NCBI GenBank assembly: GCA_017472255.1
Contig: JAFUQU010000014.1
Span: forward strand, 186,001 to 250,000
From: Clostridia bacterium
Lineage (GTDB): Bacteria > Bacillota > Clostridia > Oscillospirales > CAG-272
Length of the DNA: 64,000 nucleotides
Direction: 5' to 3'
This document shows, piece after piece, positions 52,625 through 61,680 of the stretch. Made by a program: the position numbers and the translations under genes. The notes below the pieces were generated by a model that saw nothing but the letters and a program-made list of their open reading frames with translations, ran no database searches and was not told the DNA's origin. Each line of letters begins with the position of its first letter. Positions within the stretch are counted from its first letter, which is position 1.

Positions 52625-55600
52625 ATGGTTTACAGAATATTTGTCGAAAAGCAGCCAGCTCATGCGGTGGAGGCGCGGTCACTCTTTGCTGACATCCGCG
52701 AGAATTTGATGATTACGTCCCTGACGGCGCTGCGGGTGCTGAATCGCTATGACATCGAGGGCATCTCCGCGGACATCTTTGAAAAGGCGAAGAATACGAT
52801 TTTTTCCGAACCCCAGAGCGATATCATTTTCGATGAGCTGACAATGAATGCGGACGACAAGGTGTTCGCGGTGGAATATCTGCCCGGACAGTTTGACCAG
52901 CGTGCCGATTCCTGTGCGCAGTGCGTACAGCTCATCACCTACGAGGACAGACCCGCTGTCCGTACCGCCCGCGTCTACATTCTTTCCGGCGATCTGACCG
53001 ACGCCGAGATTGAGAAGATCAAGCACTATGTGATCAACCCCGTGGAGAGCCGCGAGGCTTCCCTGGACAAGCCGGAAACGCTGGCTGAGAAGTTCGATAT
53101 CCCCACCACCGTGGAGACCATCGAGGGCTTTATCCATATGGACGCCGACGCGCTTCATGCTTTCCTGAACAAGTACGCGCTGGCCATGGATTACGATGAC
53201 GTGGTTTTCTGCCAGAGCTACTTCAAAAACGAGGAAAAGCGGGATCCCACTATCTCCGAAATCCGTCTGATTGACTCTTACTGGTCGGATCACTGCCGCC
53301 ATACCACCTTCCTCACCGCCATCGACGAGGTGAAGATCGGCGACCGGTTCATTGAGGAAACTTATGAGGATTATCTGGAAAAGCGTAAGCTGGTTTATGG
53401 CGCGCGCCACAAGAATATCACGCTGATGGACATGGGCACCATCGCCGCCAAGTACCTCAAAAAGACTGGCGTCCTGAAGAATCTGGACGAGTCCGAGGAA
53501 ATCAACGCCTGCTCGGTGAAAATCAAGGTGGACGTGGATGGCAAGCCCGAGGACTGGCTGCTGATGTTCAAGAACGAAACCCATAACCATCCCACCGAAA
53601 TCGAGCCTTTCGGCGGCGCGGCAACCTGTCTTGGCGGCGCTATCCGCGACCCGCTGTCCGGACGCGCTTACGTCTATCAGGCCATGCGTGTGACCGGCTG
53701 TGCAGACCCCCGTCTGCCTGTATCCGAGACGATCCCCGGCAAGCTGCCCCAGTCCAAGATTACCCACGGTGCGTCATCCGGCTATTCGTCCTACGGCAAC
53801 CAGATTGGTCTGGCTACCGGCGCGGTTTACGAAATCTATCATCCCAACTATGTGGCAAAGCATCTGGAGATCGGCGCTGTGGTCGGCGCGGCTCCCGAAA
53901 AGAATGTGGTGCGCGAGTGTCCCGCTCCCGGCGATGTGATCATTCTGCTGGGCGGACGCACCGGACGCGACGGCTGCGGCGGCGCTACCGGTTCCTCCAA
54001 GGCGCACACCGCCGAGTCCCTGACCACCTGCGGCGCAGAGGTTCAGAAGGGTAATCCCCCCGAGGAGCGCAAGATTCAGCGCCTTTTCCGCGATGAGAAG
54101 GTGACTCGCCTGATCAAGCGCTGCAACGACTTCGGCGCGGGCGGCGTATCGGTGGCAATCGGCGAGCTGGCCGACGGTCTGCTGATCGACCTGTCCAAGG
54201 TTCCGAAGAAGTACGAGGGTCTGGACGGCACCGAGCTGGCAATTTCCGAATCTCAGGAGCGCATGGCCGTGGTTGTTGCCGCAGACGATGCGGAGAAGTT
54301 CCGCGAGTATGCGTCCCGCGAAAATCTGGAATCCACCATCGTCGCTACCGTCACTGCCGAGCCGAGACTTCGCATGACATGGAACGATACGTTCATCATT
54401 GACCTGTCCCGCGAGTTCCTGAACTCCAACGGTGCGGAGAAGCATACCATCATCGAAATTGAACCGGTGAACACCGACGGCATTCTGGACGGCTACGCTG
54501 CCTCTATCGATACCACCGACACCGGCGCGGCTCTCAAGACGCTGATTTCCGATCTCAATATCTGGTCTCAGCGGGGTCTTGTGGAGAAGTTCGACAGCTC
54601 CATCGGCGCGGGCACGGTTGTTATGCCCTACGGCGGACGCTATCAGCTGACCCAGCCCCAGTATATGGCTGCTAAGCTGCCGGTGCTTGAAGGCGAAACC
54701 GACACCTCCTCGCTGATGGCTTACGGCTTCGATCCCTTCCTGTCCGAGAAAAGCCCCTACCACGGCGCAATGTATGCCGTCGTCGAATCGGCTGCCAAGC
54801 TGGTTGCCGCAGGCGTGGCTTATCAGGATATCTATCTGACCTTCCAGGAATATTTTGAGAAGACCCAGAACAATCCCAAGCGCTGGGGCAAGCCTATGGC
54901 GGCTTTGCTGGGCGCGCTGAAGGCACAATGCGAGCTGGGTATCGCCGCTATCGGCGGCAAGGACTCCATGTCCGGCACCTTCGAGAAGATCGACGTGCCG
55001 CCGACGCTGGTTTCCTTCGCGGTCGCCGCGCTGGACGCAAAGAAGATCATCACCCCTGAATTCAAGAAGGCGGGCAGCAAGGTTTATCTGCTGACCCCCG
55101 CGTACACCGAGGACAAGCTCCCCTGCTTTGAGTCTCTGCGCGCGCTCTTTGATCAGGTACACGGGCTGGCCGAGGAAGGCAAGGCACTGTCCATTTATAC
55201 CGTGGACGCAGGCGGCGTGGCTGAGGGCATCATGAAGATGGGCTTCGGCAACCGTATCGGCTTCAAGTCTGCGGGCATCGACGCGAAGAAGCTGTTCGGT
55301 CTGGCATATGGTGCGTTCATCATCGAAACCGACGCCGACATTGACGGTGAGCTGATCGGTACCACCACCGACGACGGAAAGATTACCATCGGCGATACGG
55401 TTGTGTCGCTCTGCGAGCTGTCCGACGCATGGGAGGATACGCTGGAGAAGGTGTTCCCCACCAAGGTTCCGTCTATCAAGCCCGAGAAGACCGAAGTCTT
55501 TACCTGCACCGATCGTGCAAAGGCACATCACGCAGACAGCTTTGCCTGCCCGCGTGTGGTCATTCCCGTATTCCCCGGCACAACCTGCGAGTACGACACC

Positions 55601-56347
55601 ATGCGCCGTTTCAACGCTGCGGGTGCGAAGTCTGACATCTTCGTGCTGCGCAATCTGGATGCCAAGGCGCTGGGCGACGCGGTGGACGAGTTTGTCGCGC
55701 TGCTCAACAATGCGCAGATTCTGATGATTCCCGGCGGCTTCTCCGGCGGCGACGAGCCGGACGGCTCGGGTAAGTTCATTACCGCCGTGCTGCGCAATCC
55801 CCGCGTCAAGGAAGCAGTCACCAATCTGGTGGAAAACCGCGACGGTCTGGTTCTGGGTATTTGCAACGGCTTCCAGGCGCTGGTCAAGTCCGGTCTGCTG
55901 CCGTATGGCCGCATTATGGACGAGATGACGCCCGACAGCTCCACGCTGACCTTCAACTCCATCGGCCGCCATCAGTCCATGATGGTGCATACCCGTATCG
56001 CGTCCACCAAGTCCCCGTGGCTGGCAGGCGTGAATGCCGGCGACATCCATTCCATCCCGATTTCCCACGGCGAGGGACGCTGCTGGGCAAGCGAGGAGCT
56101 TATCCGGAGTCTTGCCGCCAACGGTCAGATTGCCACCCAGTATGTGGATTTGGAGGGCAATCCCACGATGGATATTCGTTACAATCCCAACAGCTCCAGC
56201 TTCGCCATCGAGGGCATTCTCAGCCCCGACGGACGCATTCTGGGCAAAATGGGTCACAGTGAGCGTATCGGCCGCAATGTTGCTATCAATATCGAAGGTG
56301 ACAAGGATCAGCACCTGTTCGAGTCTGGCGTGAAGTATTTCAAATAA
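52625..56347 (+). CDS. purL: Phosphoribosylformylglycinamidine synthase, single-chain
   Basis: This 1240-residue enzyme makes FGAM in purine synthesis and carries all parts in one chain: a PurS-like N-terminus (about 1-100), the PurL synthase core with HNHPTEIEPFGG near 318 and GGAATCLGGAIRDPLSG, and a C-terminal PurQ-like class I glutaminase with the nucleophile cysteine in GICNGF near 1079 and the HGEGR histidine/glutamate near 1147. The fused form in a Clostridia is of the FGAM clade that differs from the E. coli layout by its order of motifs; other pur genes are absent here. AAAGGAG lies before the ATG, 28 bp after mtaB. Confidence 0.94.
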   Translation: MVYRIFVEKQPAHAVEARSLFADIRENLMITSLTALRVLNRYDIEGISADIFEKAKNTIFSEPQSDIIFDELTMNADDKVFAVEYLPGQFDQRADSCAQCVQLITYEDRPAVRTARVYILSGDLTDAEIEKIKHYVINPVESREASLDKPETLAEKFDIPTTVETIEGFIHMDADALHAFLNKYALAMDYDDVVFCQSYFKNEEKRDPTISEIRLIDSYWSDHCRHTTFLTAIDEVKIGDRFIEETYEDYLEKRKLVYGARHKNITLMDMGTIAAKYLKKTGVLKNLDESEEINACSVKIKVDVDGKPEDWLLMFKNETHNHPTEIEPFGGAATCLGGAIRDPLSGRAYVYQAMRVTGCADPRLPVSETIPGKLPQSKITHGASSGYSSYGNQIGLATGAVYEIYHPNYVAKHLEIGAVVGAAPEKNVVRECPAPGDVIILLGGRTGRDGCGGATGSSKAHTAESLTTCGAEVQKGNPPEERKIQRLFRDEKVTRLIKRCNDFGAGGVSVAIGELADGLLIDLSKVPKKYEGLDGTELAISESQERMAVVVAADDAEKFREYASRENLESTIVATVTAEPRLRMTWNDTFIIDLSREFLNSNGAEKHTIIEIEPVNTDGILDGYAASIDTTDTGAALKTLISDLNIWSQRGLVEKFDSSIGAGTVVMPYGGRYQLTQPQYMAAKLPVLEGETDTSSLMAYGFDPFLSEKSPYHGAMYAVVESAAKLVAAGVAYQDIYLTFQEYFEKTQNNPKRWGKPMAALLGALKAQCELGIAAIGGKDSMSGTFEKIDVPPTLVSFAVAALDAKKIITPEFKKAGSKVYLLTPAYTEDKLPCFESLRALFDQVHGLAEEGKALSIYTVDAGGVAEGIMKMGFGNRIGFKSAGIDAKKLFGLAYGAFIIETDADIDGELIGTTTDDGKITIGDTVVSLCELSDAWEDTLEKVFPTKVPSIKPEKTEVFTCTDRAKAHHADSFACPRVVIPVFPGTTCEYDTMRRFNAAGAKSDIFVLRNLDAKALGDAVDEFVALLNNAQILMIPGGFSGGDEPDGSGKFITAVLRNPRVKEAVTNLVENRDGLVLGICNGFQALVKSGLLPYGRIMDEMTPDSSTLTFNSIGRHQSMMVHTRIASTKSPWLAGVNAGDIHSIPISHGEGRCWASEELIRSLAANGQIATQYVDLEGNPTMDIRYNPNSSSFAIEGILSPDGRILGKMGHSERIGRNVAINIEGDKDQHLFESGVKYFK

Positions 56348-56359
56348 GCAATCGTAACG

Positions 56360-56390
56360 ACGCGGCAGCCGATCATATGGGCTGCCGCGT
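56360..56390 (+). terminator. Terminator of purL
   Basis: ACGCGGCAGCC and GGCTGCCGCGT form an 11-bp stem with a 9-base loop, followed by ATTTGG; the T-run is weak. Confidence 0.7.
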
Positions 56391-56454
56391 ATTTGGTATT
56401 CCCGTTGATTTTTACGTCGAATATGGTATTACTACAGAAACGCGGAGGGCAAAA

Positions 56455-57717
56455 ATGTCTCGTTTTTTATCCAGAATCATGACAGTAAAGGAACGGAACC
56501 GGTTTCTTCTGATCTCGCTGTTGTTTGCGGCGGCGCTGATAATCCGCGCCCTTTCGGCGGGAGCGGAATATCTTCCGGTGCTTGACGATTCCATCCAATA
56601 CATTAACTATCCGCGCTCGCCCGATTATGCCGGACTGATCGAGAGTGAAGGACTGTTCGCATCCCGCCCGCTGGCGGCGATTATGGACCTCTATGTGGTC
56701 GGTCAGATGAACGGCTGCCTGCTCATTCCCGTGCTGATTTTCGCGGTCATGCATGGAATCGCGGGTGTGCTGTTCCTGCGGCTGTTTGATAAAATCTGGG
56801 GGACAGGCGTCGCTTTTGCTATCCTGTACGCGCTGCTTCCGCTGGGCGTGGAGGGCACTTATTGGCTTTCCGCGTCGTCGCGTATCGTGCCGGGACTCTT
56901 TTTTGCCGTCGTTGCCGCGAATCTGCTGGAGGATTTCATCGATCAGGGAAAATGGTGGCGGGCTGTTCTGTTCGCAGCTGCCGCGCTGCTGTCCTATGGC
57001 TTCTATGAGCAGGTGCTCGTCCTTTCCTTTACGCTGACGGCGCTCCAGTTCCTGCGGCGGTTCCGCGAACGCCGGGCATGGGCGGCGGCATTGGCATTCC
57101 CGATGGCGGCGGTCTACTTTATCTTTACCGGTCTTCATGCGGCAAATGGCGCGCTCAGCTCACGTATGGACATCATTCTTCCCACCAGCGCATGGTATTT
57201 CGATACCTTCCTGCCCGACCTGCTGCGGCAGATCGGCGCGGCCTTCCTCAAAGGCGGCGTTTTGACGCTGGTTCTTGGCTTTTTCCGTGGGCTGACCGTC
57301 TGCTTCGGCGGCATTGGCGGTGTGATTTGTCTGCTGGCATCGCTGAGCGTGGGTGCGGGGATTTATTTCCTCATTCCCAACAGCATGAAAGAGAAGCTGC
57401 CCGCCCAGCGTATCGGTGTCTGGATCTGGGGCGTTCTGTTGTTTCTTGCCCCTATTACGCCCTATTTTATCATCGACAGCCCGTGGTTTTCGCTCCGGGC
57501 GACCGTGCCATCCTTCATCGGTGCAGGATTGCTCATCGACGCGCTCCTTCGTTTGATTCTTCGCCGGGAACGGATTTACGCCATTTTTTGTGCCGGTATC
57601 GCGGCGGTATGCCTGATTGCGGGCATATCGGAGGTGAACGATTATCATGCCATAGGCGAATACGACGACGCCGTTGTGGATGAGATATTCGATAAAGCCG
57701 ATCAGATGTCGGGCTGA
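56455..57717 (+). CDS. Polytopic membrane protein, interrupted by in-frame TGA
   Basis: This 420-residue frame has about ten hydrophobic segments and resembles DUF6056-like or glycosyltransferase-family membrane proteins. An extracellular-type loop follows the first helix (LPVLDDSIQYINYPRSPDYAG). The start is the ATG about 6 bp after GGAGGG; an earlier ATG lies inside the purL terminator. The frame stops at TGA (57715-57717) and continues in the same phase, without a shift, into the next 127 codons, so the two entries look like one original gene. Confidence 0.75.
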   Translation: MSRFLSRIMTVKERNRFLLISLLFAAALIIRALSAGAEYLPVLDDSIQYINYPRSPDYAGLIESEGLFASRPLAAIMDLYVVGQMNGCLLIPVLIFAVMHGIAGVLFLRLFDKIWGTGVAFAILYALLPLGVEGTYWLSASSRIVPGLFFAVVAANLLEDFIDQGKWWRAVLFAAAALLSYGFYEQVLVLSFTLTALQFLRRFRERRAWAAALAFPMAAVYFIFTGLHAANGALSSRMDIILPTSAWYFDTFLPDLLRQIGAAFLKGGVLTLVLGFFRGLTVCFGGIGGVICLLASLSVGAGIYFLIPNSMKEKLPAQRIGVWIWGVLLFLAPITPYFIIDSPWFSLRATVPSFIGAGLLIDALLRLILRRERIYAIFCAGIAAVCLIAGISEVNDYHAIGEYDDAVVDEIFDKADQMSG

Positions 57718-58098
57718 GTGGGCATTCTCTGTCTGGAGGAATTCCCGATTGCCGATCAGAATTACTCCTACCACGAGCATATTTCAAGCGCTGCGTCCTC
57801 CGACTGGGCGCTGTACGGCAAGCTGGTGGCGGTAGGCGGCGAGGAGCTGGATTTCACCCCGGTTCCGCTGGCGTCCGAGGGCTTCTCCTTCTATCGCCTG
57901 TGGAATAAGGAAATCAAGCGGATTTCGGGCTTCGATCAGCTCTGGCTGTGGGACGACGAAACCATGACGCTGATTCCGATGCAGGCGCATCGGCTCGAAT
58001 CCGGCGAACAGGATTATGAAATCACTTTCGAGGACGGCACGCCCTGGGGCAAGGTCTGGGAGGAAGGCGACTGGGGTTATATCGAAATTTACGAATGA
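57718..58098 (+). CDS. In-phase continuation of the interrupted membrane protein
   Basis: This 126-residue segment lies in the same phase as the preceding gene and begins with GTG directly after its TGA (TGAGTG). It is soluble and reads as a C-terminal domain: PIADQNYSYHEHISSAASSDWALYGKL, then FSFYRLWNKEIKRISGF and WGYIEIYE. It has no good ribosome binding site of its own, so it would need readthrough or reinitiation. It may therefore be the cut-off end of a gene broken by a TGG to TGA change. A strong terminator follows. Confidence 0.55.
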   Translation: MGILCLEEFPIADQNYSYHEHISSAASSDWALYGKLVAVGGEELDFTPVPLASEGFSFYRLWNKEIKRISGFDQLWLWDDETMTLIPMQAHRLESGEQDYEITFEDGTPWGKVWEEGDWGYIEIYE

Positions 58099-58103
58099 AT
58101 GGC

Positions 58104-58140
58104 GAAGCGCAGGAGCGGACAGCTCCTGCGCTTCTATTTT
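58104..58140 (+). terminator. Terminator after the interrupted membrane protein gene
   Basis: GAAGCGCAGGAGC pairs perfectly with GCTCCTGCGCTTC (5-base loop), followed by TATTTTT. Confidence 0.9.
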
Positions 58141-58146
58141 TGCAAA

Positions 58147-58908
58147 TTATATCTCCACGAATTCGCACGGCTTCAGCAGCTTAAGCGGCGCGCCGAACTT
58201 CTTCGCCGAATACTCGATCCATTCGTTGGGACAGCCGTTGCTCTCGTACAGATCATGATGCCCGGGAATAAACAGCTTTGTGCGGCAGCGTGCGGCCAGC
58301 TCCGCCGCTTCGTTGGAATCCAGATTGCCGATGATGCTGCGGGAGGTGCGGAACCAGTCGCGGCCGTTGACAGGCAGCAGCATCACATCGGGAGCGGCGG
58401 CAATCAGCGTTTCCAGCAGACCGTCGTACATACTCATGTCGCCGCCGAAGAAGACCTTCTTTCCGTCCGCTTCGATCAGATAGGACAGTTCACGGAAGTT
58501 GCCCTCACCGTCCTGATGCAGCTCGGTATGAGCACAAGGAATGGCGGTGATTGTGACCGAACCTACGCGCACCGATTCCCCCAGCATGGCGGGCGCGGGC
58601 GAGATCATGGGCACAGGCTCGCCGCCGATTTCAAGAATGGTGTCGGCGCTTGGCGCGGGAACCAGCGTAAAGCAGCGCCTGCGCAGGCGGTAAAAGGGAA
58701 TCAGTGAGGTTTTGTCCAGATGGTCGCCGTGGGGATGGGAGATGACGATGGCGTCGGGAAGCAGCTCACAGAGCGTGGTGGGAGCGGGATATTTGCGTTT
58801 GCTGGCGGGACCGTCCACCGAGTTCGACAGGTAGGGGTCGGTGACGATTTTAATCCCTTCGTGCTCGATGAGATAGCACATCTGACCAAGATAGGTGATT
58901 TTAATCAT
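58147..58908 (-). CDS. UlaG-like metallo-beta-lactamase-fold hydrolase
   Basis: This 253-residue MBL-fold protein has the metal motif ISHPHGDHLDKTSLI near 55-69, PCAHTELHQD near 124 and FFGGDMSMYDGLLETL near 150, followed by LPVNGRDW. The opening KITYLGQMCYLIEHEGIKIVTDPYLS is typical of UlaG/YtkL-type hydrolases (L-ascorbate 6-phosphate lactonase and relatives). The substrate is unknown. It overlaps the preceding corrinoid-activator gene by 8 bp, so the two are coupled. Confidence 0.85.
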   Translation of the reverse strand: MIKITYLGQMCYLIEHEGIKIVTDPYLSNSVDGPASKRKYPAPTTLCELLPDAIVISHPHGDHLDKTSLIPFYRLRRRCFTLVPAPSADTILEIGGEPVPMISPAPAMLGESVRVGSVTITAIPCAHTELHQDGEGNFRELSYLIEADGKKVFFGGDMSMYDGLLETLIAAAPDVMLLPVNGRDWFRTSRSIIGNLDSNEAAELAARCRTKLFIPGHHDLYESNGCPNEWIEYSAKKFGAPLKLLKPCEFVEI

Positions 58909-60328
58909 AATCGGTTTCCTTTCCGAAAAGCATATTTTCGATGTAAAGCTCGCAGAAGCGCTCGTTGTCCTCCAGCGAAAGCAGCGTGGCGGATTTCGCC
59001 AGTTCTTCGGCGCGGTGCAGGCAGTCTCGGTTTTTCAGGATCATCTCCGCTCCGGTCAGCGCCGCGTTGCCGATGGATGCCAGCTTTCCGCGTACCCATT
59101 CGGGCAGCAGCCCGATGCGGATGCAGGCGTCGATGTCAAGATAGCTGCCGAAGCCGCCCGCCAGATAAAAGCGGGAAATGTCGCCGTCCGCCGCCAGCGT
59201 ATCGATGCCCGCGCGGATGGCACTCTTGGCCAGCTGCAATTTCCGTATATCCGTGGGATCGAGGGTGATGCCGCTGTCGCCGATCTCAATAGGCTCAGCG
59301 AGGTAGCCGCTTTCATCGAGAATACCGCTGTCCAGCAGCGCGGCTACAGCGGAGATCAGACCGCTGCCGCAGATTCCGCAGGGGGGAGCGGATTGAATGG
59401 TGGTGTAGGTCAGCTTCTCGCCGTCCCAGCGCACCGAATCGATGGCGCCGGGAATTCCCTGCACGCCGCTGGAGATTTCCGCGCCTTCGAAAGCGGGTCC
59501 GGCGGCGGTGGATGCGCAGGTCAGCTTTCCATCCCGCCAGAGCGCCATCTCGCCGTTTGTGCCGATATCCACCAGCAGCGCCGATTCATCGGCCAGCATT
59601 CCGCTTGCCAGAATGGCGGTGGTGATGTCCGCGCCCACGAAGGCCGACATACAGGGGGGAAGATAAATCCGTCCGAAGGGCAGGTCGTCGATAACAGCCG
59701 TCCGTCCAAACAGCTCGGACGGGGTGAAGGGCGCACAGGCCATGCCGTCGGTGCTCAGTCCGCAGAGAAAGTGCAGCATGGCGGTGTTTCCGGTGATAAC
59801 CGCTGCGTCGATGGGGGCGTCGAACAGTCCGCGCAGGGCGGTGCGAATGCAGTCGGTCAGCGGAGCTGTGCTGTTCAGCGCGAATTCGATGCGCGACACT
59901 ACATCCGCGCCGTAGGCGGATTGGGGATTGCGGGCGGTGGCGGCGGACAGCACGTCTCCGGTGACAAGATCGACACGCCTAGCGGCGATTGTGGTGGTGC
60001 CGATGTCGATGGCGGCGCCGTATCGTCCGGGAAGCGGCGGGTCGAGGGCGATGTGCGTGTCTTTGCCCATAGCGGCGGTGATACTGCCGGAATCGGGGAG
60101 GGTGACGGTCACTTCGCCGAGGCAGACCGCCTCGCAGGACAGCCGCCAGCCTCCGGCGATATCGCACAGCGTTCGCTCGTTGGCGGTCGGTTCGCTCAGC
60201 GCGCCGACCGCGTGGACGCGGCATTTACCGCATTTGCCCTTGCCGCCGCAGGGATGGGCGAAGGAGATACCCTCGGCGGCGAGGGCATCGGCGATGGTAA
60301 CGCCGGAATGGTTCAGGGTATATGTCAT
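58901..60328 (-). CDS. Reductive activator of corrinoid proteins (2Fe-2S, ASKHA/DUF4445)
   Basis: This 475-residue protein has an N-terminal ferredoxin-like domain with C27, C33, C36 and C65 placed to hold a 2Fe-2S cluster (HPCGGKGKCGKCRVHAVG), then an ASKHA ATPase domain with AAIDIGTTTIAARRVDL near 105, VDIGTNGEMALW near 262 and FYLAGGFGSYLDID near 385. This is the RACE/RamA-like activator that reduces cob(II)amide in methyltransferase corrinoid proteins using ATP. No corrinoid protein or methyltransferase is beside it. The chosen ATG has GAAAGG about 10 bp upstream; the first ATG (60343) has none. Confidence 0.88.
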   Translation of the reverse strand: MTYTLNHSGVTIADALAAEGISFAHPCGGKGKCGKCRVHAVGALSEPTANERTLCDIAGGWRLSCEAVCLGEVTVTLPDSGSITAAMGKDTHIALDPPLPGRYGAAIDIGTTTIAARRVDLVTGDVLSAATARNPQSAYGADVVSRIEFALNSTAPLTDCIRTALRGLFDAPIDAAVITGNTAMLHFLCGLSTDGMACAPFTPSELFGRTAVIDDLPFGRIYLPPCMSAFVGADITTAILASGMLADESALLVDIGTNGEMALWRDGKLTCASTAAGPAFEGAEISSGVQGIPGAIDSVRWDGEKLTYTTIQSAPPCGICGSGLISAVAALLDSGILDESGYLAEPIEIGDSGITLDPTDIRKLQLAKSAIRAGIDTLAADGDISRFYLAGGFGSYLDIDACIRIGLLPEWVRGKLASIGNAALTGAEMILKNRDCLHRAEELAKSATLLSLEDNERFCELYIENMLFGKETDYD

Positions 60329-60400
60329 TGGAATGCCTTTCATTGGTGGATTCTATACTATATGATACCACAGATCGGGCATAAATGCAAGAGAAAGTTT

Positions 60401-60434
60401 GAGAAGCTGCAGCACTCATGTGCAGCAGCTTCTC
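60401..60434 (-). terminator. Hairpin terminator of the XRE gene
   Basis: GAGAAGCTGC and GCAGCTTCTC plus an inner GCAC/GTGC form a long hairpin with an A-A mismatch. The T-run on the minus strand is poor (AAACTTTCTC). Confidence 0.6.
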
Positions 60435-60439
60435 AGCCG

Positions 60440-61540
60440 TTATTTCATATACTTCTCTATGCGGCGAACCTGCTCCTGAAAACGCTCCTCCTCCCGCACA
60501 CCGTTGAACCATTCCCATCCCTTGGGAACGGTAAGGCAGCGGTGAGGGATGCTCGGCGGCATGGTCAGGTCGTTATCGCCCCACTTTTCGGTTTTGGTCT
60601 GCTTCACAAGATCGAGCACCGGCGTGTGGAATTCCAACTCCGTCCCGTCGGGAAGCTGCCAGAATTTTTCGTACAGGTCAACGCCCTTTTCCAATGCGGC
60701 GTAGCCCTCTTCCTTATGCCCCGAACCGAAGGCGGCGGAGGCAAGGCGAAGATAGGTGAACGCGCGGCGGACAATCCAGCCGTCGATGTCGGTGGAGGTG
60801 TCACGCAGGGTGTCGATGATTTGCAGGACGATGGTCTGCCCCGCCATACCGGCTGCGGCGTTTTTGTAGTGCTTGGCGTCGCGCTTGCCGAAGCGCTCGA
60901 GGAAAAGATGCTCCAGATCGTTGAACAGGTTGATCTGCTGCTGATAGTTGCTCTTGTCAGCCTCGTTGCGGTGCTTGTAGCGCTCCTCCAGCAGATCGGC
61001 GCGGCTCATGTGGCGCTCGTTGGGAATGTAGGACAGCCAGTCCTCCAGAAACTCGTCGGTTTCCGCCAGCGCCATGATTTTTATGACCTGAAACCGATCG
61101 TTCCGACTGTCGCTGTGATCAAGGATGTAATGCGCATATTTTCGCATTTCGGGAAGATTTTTCTCTATCGGTTCCGTCTCACTGAATGAGAGCTGATATA
61201 TCAGATCGAACATCGGATCGATTGCATCCGGGATTTCACGTACAATCTCCCGAGTGATGGCGAGGCGCTCCTTGTCTGTAATGCCCTTGCTCCAGTATTT
61301 GTCGTAATACGCCCGCAGCTTGCCCTCGCGGGTGTCCTTGTCCACGCCGAACAGCAGATCGGTAGTCACGCCGAAATAGGCGGCGAGACGGGGAATCTGT
61401 TCGATGTCGGGGTAAGCCTGCGCGTTCTCCCAGCGGCTCACCGACTGATAGGTAACGCCGAGAGCGTTTGCCAGCTCTTCTTGTGTGATGTCTTTGTCCC
61501 GGCGAAGACGCCGGATGGTTTCGGCTATCGGATAATTCAT
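60440..61540 (-). CDS. XRE-family regulator with long helical domain
   Basis: This 366-residue protein has an N-terminal HTH (about 5-60: ETIRRLRRDKDITQEELANAL, TYQSVSRWENAQAYPDIEQI), then a long helical region with TPR-like character and no named domain. It resembles many Clostridia regulators with a C-terminal TPR sensor. I place the start at the ATG 6 bp after AGGAGG. It follows the second long sigma factor on the same strand but has its own promoter. Confidence 0.85.
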   Translation of the reverse strand: MNYPIAETIRRLRRDKDITQEELANALGVTYQSVSRWENAQAYPDIEQIPRLAAYFGVTTDLLFGVDKDTREGKLRAYYDKYWSKGITDKERLAITREIVREIPDAIDPMFDLIYQLSFSETEPIEKNLPEMRKYAHYILDHSDSRNDRFQVIKIMALAETDEFLEDWLSYIPNERHMSRADLLEERYKHRNEADKSNYQQQINLFNDLEHLFLERFGKRDAKHYKNAAAGMAGQTIVLQIIDTLRDTSTDIDGWIVRRAFTYLRLASAAFGSGHKEEGYAALEKGVDLYEKFWQLPDGTELEFHTPVLDLVKQTKTEKWGDNDLTMPPSIPHRCLTVPKGWEWFNGVREEERFQEQVRRIEKYMK

Positions 61541-61586
61541 GTCCGACCTCCTGATTTGATATTCGACCTGCGCAGTTCGTACTTTT

Positions 61587-61615
61587 ATTATACCAGAAGT
61601 CCTCGCCGATTGCAA
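61587..61615 (-). promoter_or_regulatory. Promoter of the XRE gene
   Basis: On the minus strand TTGCAA (61610-61615) and TATAAT (61587-61592) are 17 bp apart. Confidence 0.8.
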
Positions 61616-61637
61616 TAAGCTGACGTGTCGCATAAAC

Positions 61638-61672
61638 TCAATCAGCGAGTGAATTTTTCACTCGCTGATTGA
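61638..61672 (-). terminator. Terminator of sigma-factor gene copy 2
   Basis: TCAATCAGCGAGTGAA and its perfect complement make a 16-bp stem with a 3-base loop, followed on the minus strand by GTTTATG. Confidence 0.75.
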
Positions 61673-61680
61673 TGATTCGG

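Noticed and set aside
53774..56314. 846-codon open frame on the minus strand inside purL
   Set aside because: It is the mirror of a strongly biased GC-rich coding frame; the translated sequence has no recognisable family, no RBS, and purL on the other strand is certain.
57700..57760. Selenocysteine at the in-frame TGA
   Set aside because: I find no convincing hairpin of SECIS type right after the codon, and the protein is not of a known selenoprotein family.
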